A stretch of 64,000 nt of DNA from the NCBI GenBank assembly GCA_963681505.1, contig OY811980.1, positions 4,199,504 through 4,263,503 of the forward strand. Reading direction: 5' to 3'. Below, one piece after another: positions 1-10,719 of this stretch (position 1 is its first letter; each line of letters starts with the position of its first letter). This stretch comes from Eunapius fragilis (Eukaryota > Porifera > Demospongiae > Spongillida > Spongillidae). Below the pieces are notes generated by a model. That model ran no database searches. It was not told the origin of the DNA and saw only the letters and a list, made by a program, of their open reading frames with translations. The position numbers were made by a program, and so were the translations under genes.

Positions 1-3000
1 CTTGAAGGCACCAATGTCCCTACCAATGATGGACCTGCAAGGAAAGAGAAATAAGCCACTGCCCAAATAAGAACACTACAATTATGCTTGAATGTGCAAA
101 AGTGAAATACTTCAAATGCAAACAATCACCTGAACAACGATATCATGACACCACCAATAGTTTCAAATACGACATACAAATGATAATTTACTAATTTTAC
201 AGAAAATGTAGTACGTACACGTACATTCTGAAAAACACAAGTGCATATATATACACATGAGCATTGATACAGCTGTGACAATGTTAACAGCACTGGTACC
301 ATAGTGTGCGCAACAACACTGGTACTATAGTGTGCACAACAGCACTGGTACCATAGTGTGTGCAACAGCACTGGTACCATAGCGTGCACAACAGCACTGG
401 TACCATAGCGTGCACAACAGCACTGGAACCATAGTGTGCGCAACAGCACTGGTACCATAGTGTGCACAACAGCACTGGAACCATAGTGTGCGCAACAGCA
501 CTGGTACCATAGCGTGCGCAACAGCACTGGTACCATAGTGTGCACAACAGCACTGGAACCATAGTGTGCACAACAGCACTGGTGCCATAGTGTGCACAAC
601 AGCACTGGTACCATAGCGTGCACAACAGCACTGGTGCCATAGTGTGCGCAACAGCACTGGTACCATAGCGTGCGCAACAGCACTGGTACCATAGTGTGCA
701 CAACAGCACTGGAACCATAGTGTGCACAACAGCACTGGAACCATAGTGTGCACAACAGCACTGGTGCCATAGTGTGCACAACAGCACTGGTACCATAGCG
801 TGCACAACAACACTGGTGCCATAGTGTGCACAACAGCACTGGTACCATAGTGTGCACAACAGCACTGGAACCATAGTGTGCACAACAGCACTGGTACCAT
901 AGTGTGCACAACAGCACTGGTACCATAGCGTGCACAACAGCACTGGTACCATAGTGTGCACAACAGCACTGGAACCATAGTACGCACAACTGCACTGGTA
1001 CCATAGTGTGCACAACAGCACTGGAACCATAGTACGCACAACAGCACTGGTACCATAGTGTGCACAACAGCACTGCAACCATAGTACGCACAACAGCACT
1101 GGTACCATAGCAGGGCTCGAAATAGCGGTCGACACACTGGCAATTATTATAATGTCTGGACAAAATTAATATTGATCTGTAATTAATGTCCGGACAAAAT
1201 GGCGGATGCTGTAAATGGCAGTGACAGTCTCCTACCAGCCAAGAAGCATGCAGTTTGTTAGAAAACGGTAGAGAACTGGATAAAAGAAAACTATCGATCG
1301 TTCAACACGACTATTGATAGTGATGAACATGTAAATACTCTTTCGTGTAAAGTTTGCAGGCAGTATACAGATAAACTGGTTGGTATACGTAACTACCATC
1401 CTGCGTTCGTGGCAGGGACAAGTAATGTCTGAGCCTCTTCTTTTAAAGACCATGCAGTGACAGACATGCACAAGCATGCAATGGCTTTTTTTTCGGAATA
1501 GCACAACAAACGTCACGGAGTCACCAATTGTAACATTTTTACTCCGTTCTTCGATGGATCCTACCACGCAAGATCAAATAAAACGTATAATTATATATGC
1601 GTGATCACTTACATGTATGCATATTCAATTTATACAACTTAATAAAATTTGTATGGGTACTGCAGGACAAATTTTACAATTGACAGGACAAACCTAGCAT
1701 TGTACTGGCAATTTGGCAGTACAAGTGAAAAAGTTATTTCGAGCCCTGCATAGTGTGCACAACAGCACTGGTACCATAGTGTGCACAACAGCACTGGCAC
1801 CATAGTGTGCACAACAGCACTGATACCATAGTGTGCACAACAGCACTGGAACCATAGTGTGCACAACAGCACTGGTACCATAGTGTGCACAACAGCACTG
1901 GAACCATAGCGTGTACAACAGCACTGGTACCATAGTGTGCACAACAGCACTGGAACCATAGCGTGCACAACAGCACTGGTACCATAGCGTGCACAACAGC
2001 ACTGGTACCATAGTGTGCACAACAGCACTGGAACCATAGTGTGCACAACAGCACTGGTACCATAGTACGCACAACAGCACTGGTACCATAGTGTGCACAA
2101 CAGCACTGGTACCATAGCGTGCACAACAGCACTGGTACCATAGTGTGCACAACAGCACTGGAACCATAGTGTGCACAACAGCACTGGTACCATAGTACGC
2201 ACAACAGCACTGGTACCATAGTGTGCACAACAGCACTGGAACCATAGTACGCACAACAGCACTGGTACCATAGTGTGCACAACAGCACTGGTACCATAGT
2301 ACGCACAACAGCACTGGTACCATAGTGTGCACAACAGCACTGGTACCATAGTACGCACAACAGCACTGGTACCATAGTGTGCACAACAGCACTGGAACCA
2401 TAGTACGCACAACAGCACTGGTACCATAGCAGGGCTCGAAATAGCGGTCGACACACTGGCAATTATTATAATGTCTGGACAAAATTAATATTGATCTGTA
2501 ATTAATGTCCGGACAAAATGGCGGATGCTGTAAATGGCAGTGACAGTCTCCTACCAGCCAAGAAGCATGCAGTTTGTTAGAAAACGGTAGAGAACTGGAT
2601 AAAAGAAAACTATCGATCGTTCAACACGACTATTGATAGTGATGAACATGTAAATACTCTTTCGTGTAAAGTTTGCAGGCAGTATACAGATAAACTGGTT
2701 GGTATACGTAACTACCATCCTGCGTTCGTGGCAGGGACAAGTAATGTCTGAGCCTCTTCTTTTAAAGACCATGCAGTGACAGACATGCACAAGCGTGCAA
2801 TGGCTTTTTTTCGGAATAGCACAACAAACGTCACGGAGTCACCAATTGTAACATTTTTACTCCGTTCTTCGATGGATCCTACCACGCAAGATCAAATAAA
2901 ACGTATAATTATATATGCGTGATCACTTACATGTATGCATATTCAATTTATACAACTTAATAAAATTTGTATGGGTACTGCAGGACAAATTTTACAATTG

Positions 3001-4723
3001 ACAGGACAAACCTAGCATTGTACTGGCAATTTGGCAGTACAAGTGAAAAAGTTATTTCGAGCCCTGCATAGTGTGCACAACAGCACTGGTACCATAGTGT
3101 GCACAACAGCACTGGCACCATAGTGTGCACAACAGCACTGATACCATAGTGTGCACAACAGCACTGGAACCATAGTGTGCACAACAGCACTGGTACCATA
3201 GTGTGCAAAACAGTACTGGAACCATAGTGTGCACAACAGCACTGGTACCATAGTGTGCACAACAGCACTGGTACCATAGTGTGCAGTACCGTAGCGTGAA
3301 CACAATAAACAATCATGGTCATAGCCCCACAGCCTGTACTCACGCCTCAACATTGGTCCCATTCTGGATCATCCAGACGTCTGCGTAGGTCCTCAAAACC
3401 AACATCAGTGCTATCAGCATAAGGTAGCCAGCCTAGTGTGGTACAGAGGGGGAGAGACAGGTTCATTGAAACCCTGGCTGGGAGATAACTACATGTGCAC
3501 ATAAATACATATGCATATGTTGTACATGTGAAAACATAGGATCATATGATTCCATCCACTTCACTGTACACAGACAAAAAAGACGTATTGGGATTGTACA
3601 GGTACATATGGCAACAGTGACTATACAACCGAGATAAAAAATTGCCTACATCGCAAGTCTCCTGTGTTTACTAGACTCCTTGCTACACGTGTAAGAACAC
3701 GTGAGATGCTCACACTGTGCAAAGTGATCAACAGAGCTCCTCCCACCATGATCTCCAGCTCATATCATGATCACTAGCTCCTCCCACTATCCCATATCCA
3801 CAAAACACATGTCACACATACATAAGAAAACACATCATGATCACAACACACAACACACACACAGATGGTGGTCACTTAAGGTGGCCTGACCACACACCCT
3901 TATGTACCTCAGGGGAGAACACACCAGGAACAATGATCTTCAATAATGGCCACACTCTCCTACAAGAAAAAGATGGTTCAACTGCCAGATATACGAGGGG
4001 GTCCCTCCATTCATAGGAGCATCTTGAAGATGAGCACATACCTGAAGAATGTTAAGTCCACAGCAGCTCTCTCCTTGGACCCTCCTGAGCCCTGCAGTGT
4101 AATGAACGGAACAGGTACACAAGGATCCAATGCAAGTGCGTTTTAATTAAAAACAAATTCATCCTCTTCCCAGTCTGAATGCCTGTACAATGCACGCATT
4201 GCAGCGCGCATGTAGCGACATAAGAGCCAATATATTCACCAACCTTCGATAAAACACGAGTGCGTTCTTGTGACCTGAAATCAAAAATGCACATGTTAGC
4301 TCCACGCCCACAGAGATGGCGTATGTAACATGATTGTACTGCGAAAGGCTTATACGGGAGGCTACATGTAATATGTACAACAACGGCATCGTTGTCTCAG
4401 ACGATGTTTCAGGCTAGTTTGAAGAACACTATCAGGGCCCGAGGGATCGAATCATGCAGTGTGGCAATGCTACGATGACCATATTCTAATATGAGCACAC
4501 CAACCATACCGGGATAACAAACAAGCAAATACCCAAATTACGTGCTACAAAAAGGGGTTGCAAATGCCTTATTACCCTTAAAATCTATCGAAGTATGCAC
4601 CTCTCAGTGCGCTCACCTCCCGCCTCCTGTCCGCGCGAAGTAGAACGCCAGAGATGCAGCAATGGCTGCCGCCGCCCCCACCGCTCGGGGATTGAGTAGG
4701 TATTTGGAAAGTGCTGGTGCCAT
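1..4723 (-). CDS. ABCD3: ABCD3 (PMP70) peroxisomal ABC half-transporter, 5' part
   Basis: Six exons on the minus strand give the first 121 residues: 4617-4723 (start codon), 4244-4274, 4042-4091, 3908-3959, 3344-3432 and 1-34, which runs to the window edge. All junctions are GT/AG and the phases agree (2, 0, 2, 0, 2). The start MAPALSKYLL matches the ABCD3 N-terminus (M..FSKYL), followed by a small-residue hydrophobic stretch, KERAAVDLTFF (family KERAVVDKVFF), LLKIIVP, then the first membrane segment GYLMLIALMLVL and RTYADVWMIQNGT, a near-exact ABCD3 signature, then SIIGRDIGAFK. ABCD3 forms a dimeric pump in the peroxisome membrane that imports branched-chain and dicarboxylic acyl-CoAs and bile-acid intermediates. 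The ATPase domain lies outside the window. The junction after exon 2 uses a weak donor (GTTGGT), so that short exon is the least certain. The intron 35-3343 is filled by repeats. Confidence 0.9.
286..1110. repeat. 26-bp minisatellite, array 1
   Basis: About 32 tandem copies of a 26-bp unit with ACTGGTACC, CATAGTGTGCAC and AACAGC segments lie in ABCD3 intron 35-3343. Units differ mainly at GGTACC/GGAACC/GGTGCC and GTGTGCAC/GCGTGCAC/GTACGCAC, giving readable variant strings. Since 26 is not a multiple of 3 and the unit lacks minus-strand stops, all three minus frames stay open for hundreds of codons. The resulting cysteine-rich translations are artefacts. Confidence 0.95.
1111..1748 (+). mobile_element. 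Non-autonomous hAT-like transposon, copy 1
   Basis: A 638-bp element with inverted ends CAGGGCTCGAAATA and TATTTCGAGCCCTG sits inside the minisatellite. Flanks read CATAG on both sides, a 5-bp target duplication cut from the satellite unit; classical hATs make 8 bp, some Repbase hAT groups make 5. Inside, a plus-strand start at 1199 (MADAVNGSD) leads into a zinc-finger-like stretch (CKVCRQYTDKLVG, then SFKDHAVTDMHKHAM) typical of the N-terminus of ZNF862/TTF-type hAT transposases, with internal stops. The rest of the transposase is missing, so this is a deletion derivative dependent on another source of transposase. Confidence 0.8.
1749..2429. repeat. 26-bp minisatellite, array 2
   Basis: About 26 copies of the same 26-bp unit separate the two hAT-like copies. 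The order of unit variants at its start (GGTACC, GGCACC, GATACC, GGAACC) is repeated at the start of array 3, showing that arrays and transposon were copied as a block. Confidence 0.95.
2430..3066 (+). mobile_element. Non-autonomous hAT-like transposon, copy 2
   Basis: A 637-bp near-identical copy of the element at 1111-1748. By eye I see one A/G difference and one T-tract length change. It has the same ends, the same CATAG flanks and the same internal stops. The 1319-bp spacing and shared satellite flanks show a segmental tandem duplication rather than a second transposition. Confidence 0.85.
3067..3306. repeat. 26-bp minisatellite, array 3 (remnant)
   Basis: About nine units, the last one degenerate (GTACCGTAGCGTGAACA). 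It starts with the same variant order as array 2 and then breaks off 38 bp before ABCD3 exon 3344-3432. Confidence 0.9.
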
Positions 4724-5880
4724 GATCCCACATGCACAATATAACGCTAAGCAAAACTAGCTGGCGTTTTAAGACACACCCCTGAATGCGACCATTATTT
4801 AAAGTTACTCGATGTTTACGTAACATACAATTAAGGTATGAAAAATGAACCCTTATAATCAAGTTGCTCACATAAGGACGCTATCTCTAGCTTTCCTTAG
4901 CCTAAATTATTGACTAGATACGCGAGAAAAATAAAAGACTATTATACAGTCGGTTTGATAGCCGTACTGAATTCAAAAGCAGGATACATTTTTATTTATA
5001 TATAGCCGGTGTGGCAGGTAACGCGCACTCCAGGCGAAAATCACTCTAGATTCTCCCCTACCTGAAAGTTGGAGAGACTCTAGTGGGCGTGCATCTTATC
5101 TAGGTGTGAAACGCTCTATAGTGTGTTTCTTTCTGACATGGAGGAAGCACTCTCCTTAGGCAAGAAGTACTCTACTTGCAGCGCTAGCTAGATTATTAAT
5201 ATACACAATAGGGGCATATACAATCACTCTTGTTGCATGTGCCTTATACAATAACATGTATTGATATGACGTTAGATCAATAATAGCACTATGAAGACTT
5301 TAATTTGTACCTTTTTAATAGTGCATGCCATGTAATATTAATTTTAGTTTGTCCAAACTGCAGCATGTATAGATACATGTAATGAACGTAACCAATCAAG
5401 TTAACAACGTTTGCAATGCTGATACAAGAGATTAGCAGAAAAACGGAACATGCACAATGAAGATTGGAACCTACGAGAGTAGGTTCCTTATAGGAATCCT
5501 GCATTAACACTACTGTTTCATTGCATTGAGAAGTGGGACAAAAAAGATCAAATATTGGAATATGACGTCACGTACATAGCAACTGTTAAAAGATGCAACA
5601 AGCACGGACTTTATAGACTGAATGCTGTAAAAATACCGTCTGTTTTGTATCGATTGTAACAAGTGCCACGAGTACAGCTTACACCATTCGGTCGCGGTGT
5701 GGCTGTAAAGTGACAGCATCTCGCGGTCGTCCTTTCACTCATTGATTTACACGCACAGTCAGGAACTTTTCCTGCGTGGATGAAGTATACCACTGTGCTA
5801 TAGATGGAACGGAGTACGTTTTTAATTCCTTTTGAAGGTGGCTCTCGATGTTCGTACAAAGTTAACCATATCTCATGGGC
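4724..5880. other. Region upstream of ABCD3, no gene recognised
   Basis: This stretch should hold the ABCD3 5' UTR and promoter on the minus strand. I see no convincing TATA box, CpG-rich core or conserved ORF. Short open frames on both strands show no family signature. Confidence 0.5.
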
Positions 5881-5889
5881 CATGCAGGT

Positions 5890-6555
5890 GACACTCTTCT
5901 GATACCGGCTAGGTGTACTATTGGTATCGCAAAGGTGACGACTACCAGGATCCTTTTCAACATTATATTATGTAGCTGTCTACAAGGTTCTTCATTCAAT
6001 ATGACCACGCAAATTTTTACTAATAGGCTCCGCATGTGAATGTCTGACCATGCAGCTTCTTGTCCCTGGGTTTCTGTACATGGATGAGGCACTTTCAAGT
6101 TTGCACCATTGTCTCTCTTTTTCAATTTCTGTCCTTCTGTTGTAGAGGATTGAGATGGGTAGTGGGCTCACTCCTGACCACAACCACTCTCATCCTGCTG
6201 ATGTGCTTATAGAAGGGTGGGAAAGAGGAAAGCCAGCGGCGTTTGACATCACTGTTACTTCTCCACTCTACTCAGCCTTTCTAGTCAGGTGGCTGGGGCA
6301 GCATGCAGCTCTGGCTGCAGAAACCCAAAAGCACATAGCCAATGATAAAAAGTGCCAAGAGTTGGGTTGGGCATGTGTTTCCGTTGCTTGAAGACATACA
6401 GCAATTGGGGTTAAGAGGCAAAGCAGACATTTTCACGATTGGCATCTCGTCTGGCTACTGACTCCTCACAACCAAAGTCTAAATTTATCGCTGACCTATA
6501 TGAATGTTTAAATCTAACCTTGCTGAGGGCCATTGCAAGGGCCATTCTAGTCAGG
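5890..6555 (+). mobile_element. LINE-like element fragment, C-terminal endonuclease-type region (plus copy)
   Basis: The plus-strand frame 6155-6391 reads HPADVLIEGWERGKPAAFDITVTSP, then ETQKHIANDKKCQELGWACV. The spacing of PAD and the later FDITV resembles the PD..D core of restriction-like endonuclease domains at the C-terminus of R2/NeSL-type retroelements. After a break the frame continues (ETYGNWG-like, RAIARAILVRK) to about 6600. Family assignment is by memory and tentative. The reverse transcriptase is absent. Confidence 0.5.
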
Positions 6556-6644
6556 AAGTACATAGTTAATTGTCTTGTGTTTAGTTAGTGTATTATTGTT
6601 ATTATTATACACTAACTAAACACAAGACAATTAACTATGTACTT
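6556..6644. repeat. Near-perfect palindrome, 38-bp arms, 13-nt loop
   Basis: Arms 6556-6593 and 6607-6644 are exact inverted copies around a 13-nt AT-rich loop (6594-6606). Weaker inverted similarity continues outward on both sides into the two LINE-like fragments, which meet tail to tail here. Confidence 0.95.
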
Positions 6645-6960
6645 AAGTAAGGAGCCCTATTGGCCGGAAAGCTCTGGCTAGAATGGCCCTTGCAATGGAC
6701 CTCATTTAAACATCCATAGAAGTCAGCAATAACTTTGGTTGGGATGAGTCAGTAGCTAGACGAGATGCCAATCGTGAGAATGACTGCTTTGCCTCTTGAC
6801 CCCAATTGCCGTATGTCTCCACAAAATTTAGTGAACTTATTGGCCGGGGTCTAGCCCGTGTGTCTGTTTGCAACACGAAAGTTGTGTGACCAAATTCAAT
6901 GGAGACATGCTGCATGTCCAGTGTTGGTTCGGAGGTAGTTGTCATGCATTGCATTGACAA
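6645..6960 (-). mobile_element. LINE-like element fragment (minus copy)
   Basis: Minus-strand frame 6706-6960 ends VETYGNWGQEAKQSF then SRLASRLATDSSQPKL, matching the tail of the plus copy at 6390-6540. The two copies are inverted and share the terminal RAIARAIL-type region, so they form the long outer arms of the palindrome. Confidence 0.5.
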
Positions 6961-7344
6961 GACCTCTAGGAACTGTCAACTGGACCAAAAGAGCAACAGC
7001 CGAATTGGATAGACTAAACAAAGACTGCTGATTTAGAGGCCAAGTTAAAACTGGCTGTGAGTGTTAGGGTCATGTTAAGTGAGTGTTAGGGTCATGTTAG
7101 GACACAATGCATTAGTAAAAGGTTGGTAAACGGTGCACTTGGTACTATAAATTCGATTGGAAAGGATTGCATCCATGTCACATTTGACCACAATACTGAT
7201 ACACAATTTTAAATTGAAACGGTGTGTAGTAAGTTTCAAATACTTTGTCATTTCTATGTGTAGCTATTTATAAGTACATGAGCTAATAATAATTAAAATT
7301 GTCATTGTTATATCATTCAGTGTTATAATGTTACAAGTAATAAA

Positions 7345-8275
7345 AAACATTCTCTATGAGAAATTTGGTGGCAGGCAATAGTGATGTAAAAAGGAAGGAA
7401 ACAAGGGTCTAATAAGGATAGTCCCATTTTGAACAACATAATGTCCTACAAATGTGCAATTTGCACTTTTATTACAAGCAACATCGGCCATCCGAATCGT
7501 GATAATGTCCGAACAGTAACGCTATCGACGTCCTATTTTCAAGACGTCATACTAAATACAATTTGGGGTCTTGCACTTGCTCCGTGCAACGTCCGATACC
7601 CCACAGGGTTTTAATATATAACTTTCGGTAGTAACCAAATCGCTTCATATTGGGTTTGTAGGTAGAGAGGTCCTGTGTATACCTATTGATTTGTTCTGTT
7701 CGTTAATTTCTACTTCATCCGTTACGGAGATATAACAAAGTGCGTGCACTGTTTCCCGCTCGAATCGCGCCGATGGTTTAGGCACCCGTCCCATTGGCGC
7801 GGGAAACCGTGCAGGCACTTTGCACAGCTATTATTATAATAGTATATATATCTCCGTAACACCCGATGAAGTAGAAATTAACGAACAGAACAAAACCGAT
7901 AGGTACAGGACCTCTCTACCTGCAAACCCAATTTGAAGCGATTTGATTACTCCTGCGCGTGCCGAAAGGTATGGCGGGTTCAAATCATCCTGTGGGGTAT
8001 CGGACGTTGCAATACTGGCACGGAGCAAGTGCAAGACCCCATAATGTACTTTATCATAGAGCAAAGGGTAGTATGAAAATAAGATAGCCTTTACCGTTCG
8101 GGCGATATAACAATTCAAGCGCAACGGATTTTTGTCACGAAATTTTAGTCGTGAACTGTCCCTTATATAATATATATAATCATATTTCCATTTCAGTCAA
8201 TCTTGTTCCCATGCTTTTTGCATCACCATTATCTTCCAATCCTATATGCCACCAACTAGCTTGATCGTAGAGAAT
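7345..8275. mobile_element. Palindromic MITE split by a second element
   Basis: The outer arms match a MITE family seen four more times in the window (16907, 22890, 32790, 59824): ACATTCTCTA..GAGAAA, a TTGGTGG-type block, then a GTGATGTAAAAAGGAAGG-type block. Left arm is about 7335-7420, right arm about 8195-8275. The middle is occupied by an unrelated inverted-repeat element, and the right arm is cut by the next element at 8276. Confidence 0.7.
7423..8165. mobile_element. Inverted-repeat (foldback) element nested in the MITE
   Basis: About 300-bp arms face each other. They share GGGGTCTTGCACTTGCTCCG, the CGTCCGATACCCCACAGG block, GTAGAGAGGTCCTGT and TTCTGTTCGTTAATTTCTAC in opposite orientation, around a GC-rich centre near 7750-7810 that is itself a hairpin (GTGC..GTTTCCCGC / GCGGGAAAC..GCAC). 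No coding capacity is seen. The exact ends and target duplication are unclear. Confidence 0.7.
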
Positions 8276-10102
8276 TAGTCTCGTACCCAGACCCACATCG
8301 CAGCTGCGGATGGAATACATCACCGCCTACGCGAGTAGTGGGTCTGGTGTCCTCCTGTACAAATTTCTGTCCAGTTGCGCCGGAATGTTGTAGCGACCAA
8401 TCAGATTTGAGGTATGCGCTAATTGCATATTCTAGTTATCAATCGAAGTTATCGGTTATGGCGGTAAGGCTAGAGATGGATGATGTACTGGTAATACGTG
8501 CGATTCAGTCGGCGGTGAACGTATGGCGTATGCCAAATTTAGTTCCGAGTCATCGAAGACGTGGTCCGTGGTCGGGACACGTTCGTAAGCTTACCAACAG
8601 GTTACGGCGTTCTGATCTGCTATGGGCAGAGGTACGTACGAAGCAAGCCCCTCACAATCGCGCCAAAAAGGCAACGAGCGAGAAACGATGTCACAGCCGA
8701 TCCTCATCTTCGTAGAGCAGCCAGCTCGTCGTCTGAGTCCAGCGACTCTGACGCATACAAGATGAAGTTCAAGAGGCGCGAGAGGACCCACCACTCCAGG
8801 TCGCAGGAGAGCAGCTTCCTCAACGCCCCCCTTCTGCCTTCACTACCATGTCCCTACTCCTCGAGGCACGAAGTCAAGAGGGGTAAGCATGCCCATTTTG
8901 ATAAACTTCCCTCTCCCATAGACGATCCTTCCTCACTCCCCGTTTGACTGAGATACCCAGTAAAAAGGTTGATGGAGTGCTTGATTCCTTGGCAGAGTGG
9001 TCAGGTTAAATTTGTTACAGAAGGCGTAGTACTTCCTGATCCCTGCCCTGTTGGTGGCACTGGACGTTGATGGGGCCACAGCTCTGTGGAGGAGGTGTCT
9101 CAGGCGACCTTCTAGAGCTCTGCTAGCTCTTGAGGCACTGGTGTGGGCAGTTCCCTCCGAACCAGGCTCCATCCAAGTATAAGCCCCATAACCACAGGTG
9201 CCGGAGGCATCCGTGTACAACTGGATTGGACTCTGCATAGCTCCAATCTGGGGAGATGAATACAGAAATGCCGTTCCAAGATGGTAGGAAGCTGTTCCAC
9301 CATCGTATGTGAGCTCTGGCTTGATACGGTGATAGACCCTTCTCAAAGTATGCATTCAGAATGTTTCCAATTCAGGCCTCTGAATGGAGTTCCCATTCAG
9401 AGGCCTGTATTGGAACCATTTTGAATGCAGATTTTAGGTCTAACTTGGCCATCATGGCTCCTTTTTCAAATCTGCTAAGGAGCCCCACCACATCGTCAAT
9501 TGTGGAGTAATGGACAGTGAAATTAGGTTGCATGCTGAGAAAGGAAGGTGAGGTCGGTTGTATGGTGTGTGCAATGAAAGGAAAGTGAGGTCGGTTTGTA
9601 TGGTGTGTGTAGTGAAAGGAAAGAGAGGTTCGTGGACACATCGTCAGGAGACGCAGGCCTTGTCAGGATGATCTTTCGGTTGCTGGAGCTCACGTAGTCC
9701 CAGGCAAGGGGGCAGGCATTGGCGGGGTGCTCCCCACCGCAGCCTGTGACCCAGGACTTGTGATGCAGCATAGCTTACATTTACCTTGACCGGAGTAGCT
9801 TCGCTTATGAGAGATGGTTCAAAAAGCTGGCGTTTAGGATCGGGTGATACCAAGGTTAAGCGCACTGATAATCGCTTCCTTAATAGGGGAAGATATTGTA
9901 CGAGGTCCAGAAATGTAGTTGCTTGCTAATTAAAGCTTTAACACACTAATTGCATTCTTGCGGAAGATAATATTATTCATACATGACGTTGAATGTAAGT
10001 ATTATGTAATCGCTGGACAGAAATTTGTACAGGAGGCCCACTACTCGCGTAGCGGTGATGTAATCCATCCGCAGCTGCGATGTGGGTCTGGGTACGAGAC
10101 TA
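8276..10102 (+). mobile_element. Helicase-fragment DNA transposon with TAGTCTCGTACCC ends
   Basis: Inverted ends of about 95 bp start TAGTCTCGTACCCAGACCC (8276 on) and mirror at 10010-10102. Flanks carry an exact 9-bp direct repeat GTAGAGAAT (8267-8275 and 10103-10111). Just inside the left end a plus-strand stretch about 8460-8660 resembles the start of a RecQ-type helicase: a VIEDVVRGRDTF-like lead and LPTGYG, the Walker A loop with its lysine region lost. A related element sits at 28504. The superfamily is unassigned: Academ elements carry SF2 helicases, but the 9-bp duplication is more Mutator-like. A DIRS-type remnant lies inside. Confidence 0.65.
8930..9960 (-). mobile_element. DIRS-type retroelement remnant (minus)
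   Basis: A minus-strand fossil shows, in order, a reverse-transcriptase-like segment (YSTIDDVV, MAKLDLKSAF), an RNase H-like segment (LYTDASGTCGYGAY) and the start of a tyrosine-recombinase region (ATNRAGIRKYYAFCN). These are hallmarks of DIRS1-like elements. It is incomplete at both ends and broken several times. A short direct repeat of about 45 bp near 9540-9630 lies in it. It is inserted within the helicase-fragment element. Confidence 0.75.
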
Positions 10103-10111
10103 GTAGAGAAT

Positions 10112-10719
10112 ATGGTGATAGTGACATGGTGCAATATCCGATTGGACTCTTAACTCATGTAACTGTTGTAGCAAAACAAACCTTGCAACACAACTACCCC
10201 ACTGAACGCGATAGTTGGGCTAGTACTCCTTCCCATATATACGATGTAATTAATCGTCCATATAAGTGTTTGAATAATACATTCAATTTCCATTAATTAT
10301 GATACAAAAGTTACTCCCCCCTGCCTCTACATCCACCTCTTAATTCCTCAACGTGAAGATGGTGTAGCGGAATCCTCTCTGGGAGAGGGAGTGTCCTAAT
10401 GTGGAGGAGCAGAAGGCATCCACTGGTGGCTCTGGACGTCCCATGCAACAGGGAGGAGACGTGGGTAGTGGGAAGCACCTATGTATCAATCCGAAAACAT
10501 CATTCTTGCCACATGCACAGTACATGAAAATAGTGGCAGCAACTAAGGCCTATAGAATAAATTACACAATGCCACAGGTTCAAGACAAACAACAACACTA
10601 CGTCATGCGGTTCAATATTATCAATATTATTATTTTTATTCATCTTGAACATTTGAATATTTACATGCACAATAAAAATATCCGGTGCCGCTAATGGTTA
10701 ACATTAAATGATGTCATGA
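10112..10719. other. Gap between the transposon field and the LTN1 stop
   Basis: This holds the presumed LTN1 3' UTR. Open frames such as 10340-10525 (minus) show no recognisable domain. Confidence 0.4.
10635..10640 (-). terminator. Candidate LTN1 polyadenylation signal
   Basis: TTTATT on the plus strand reads AATAAA on the minus strand, about 80 bp past the LTN1 stop codon. The placement is right, but the area is AT-rich and chance matches are likely. Confidence 0.4.

Noticed and set aside
126-1163. Long overlapping cysteine-rich open frames on the minus strand (also 1639-2482 and 2957-3362)
   Set aside because: They are translations of the 26-bp minisatellite in all three frames, inside an ABCD3 intron.
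286-3306. CRISPR-like repeat array
   Set aside because: Units are contiguous without unique spacers, and the context is an animal intron.
4159-4389. Minus ORFs at 4052-4389 as separate proteins
   Set aside because: They read through ABCD3 introns; the spliced model explains the conserved parts.
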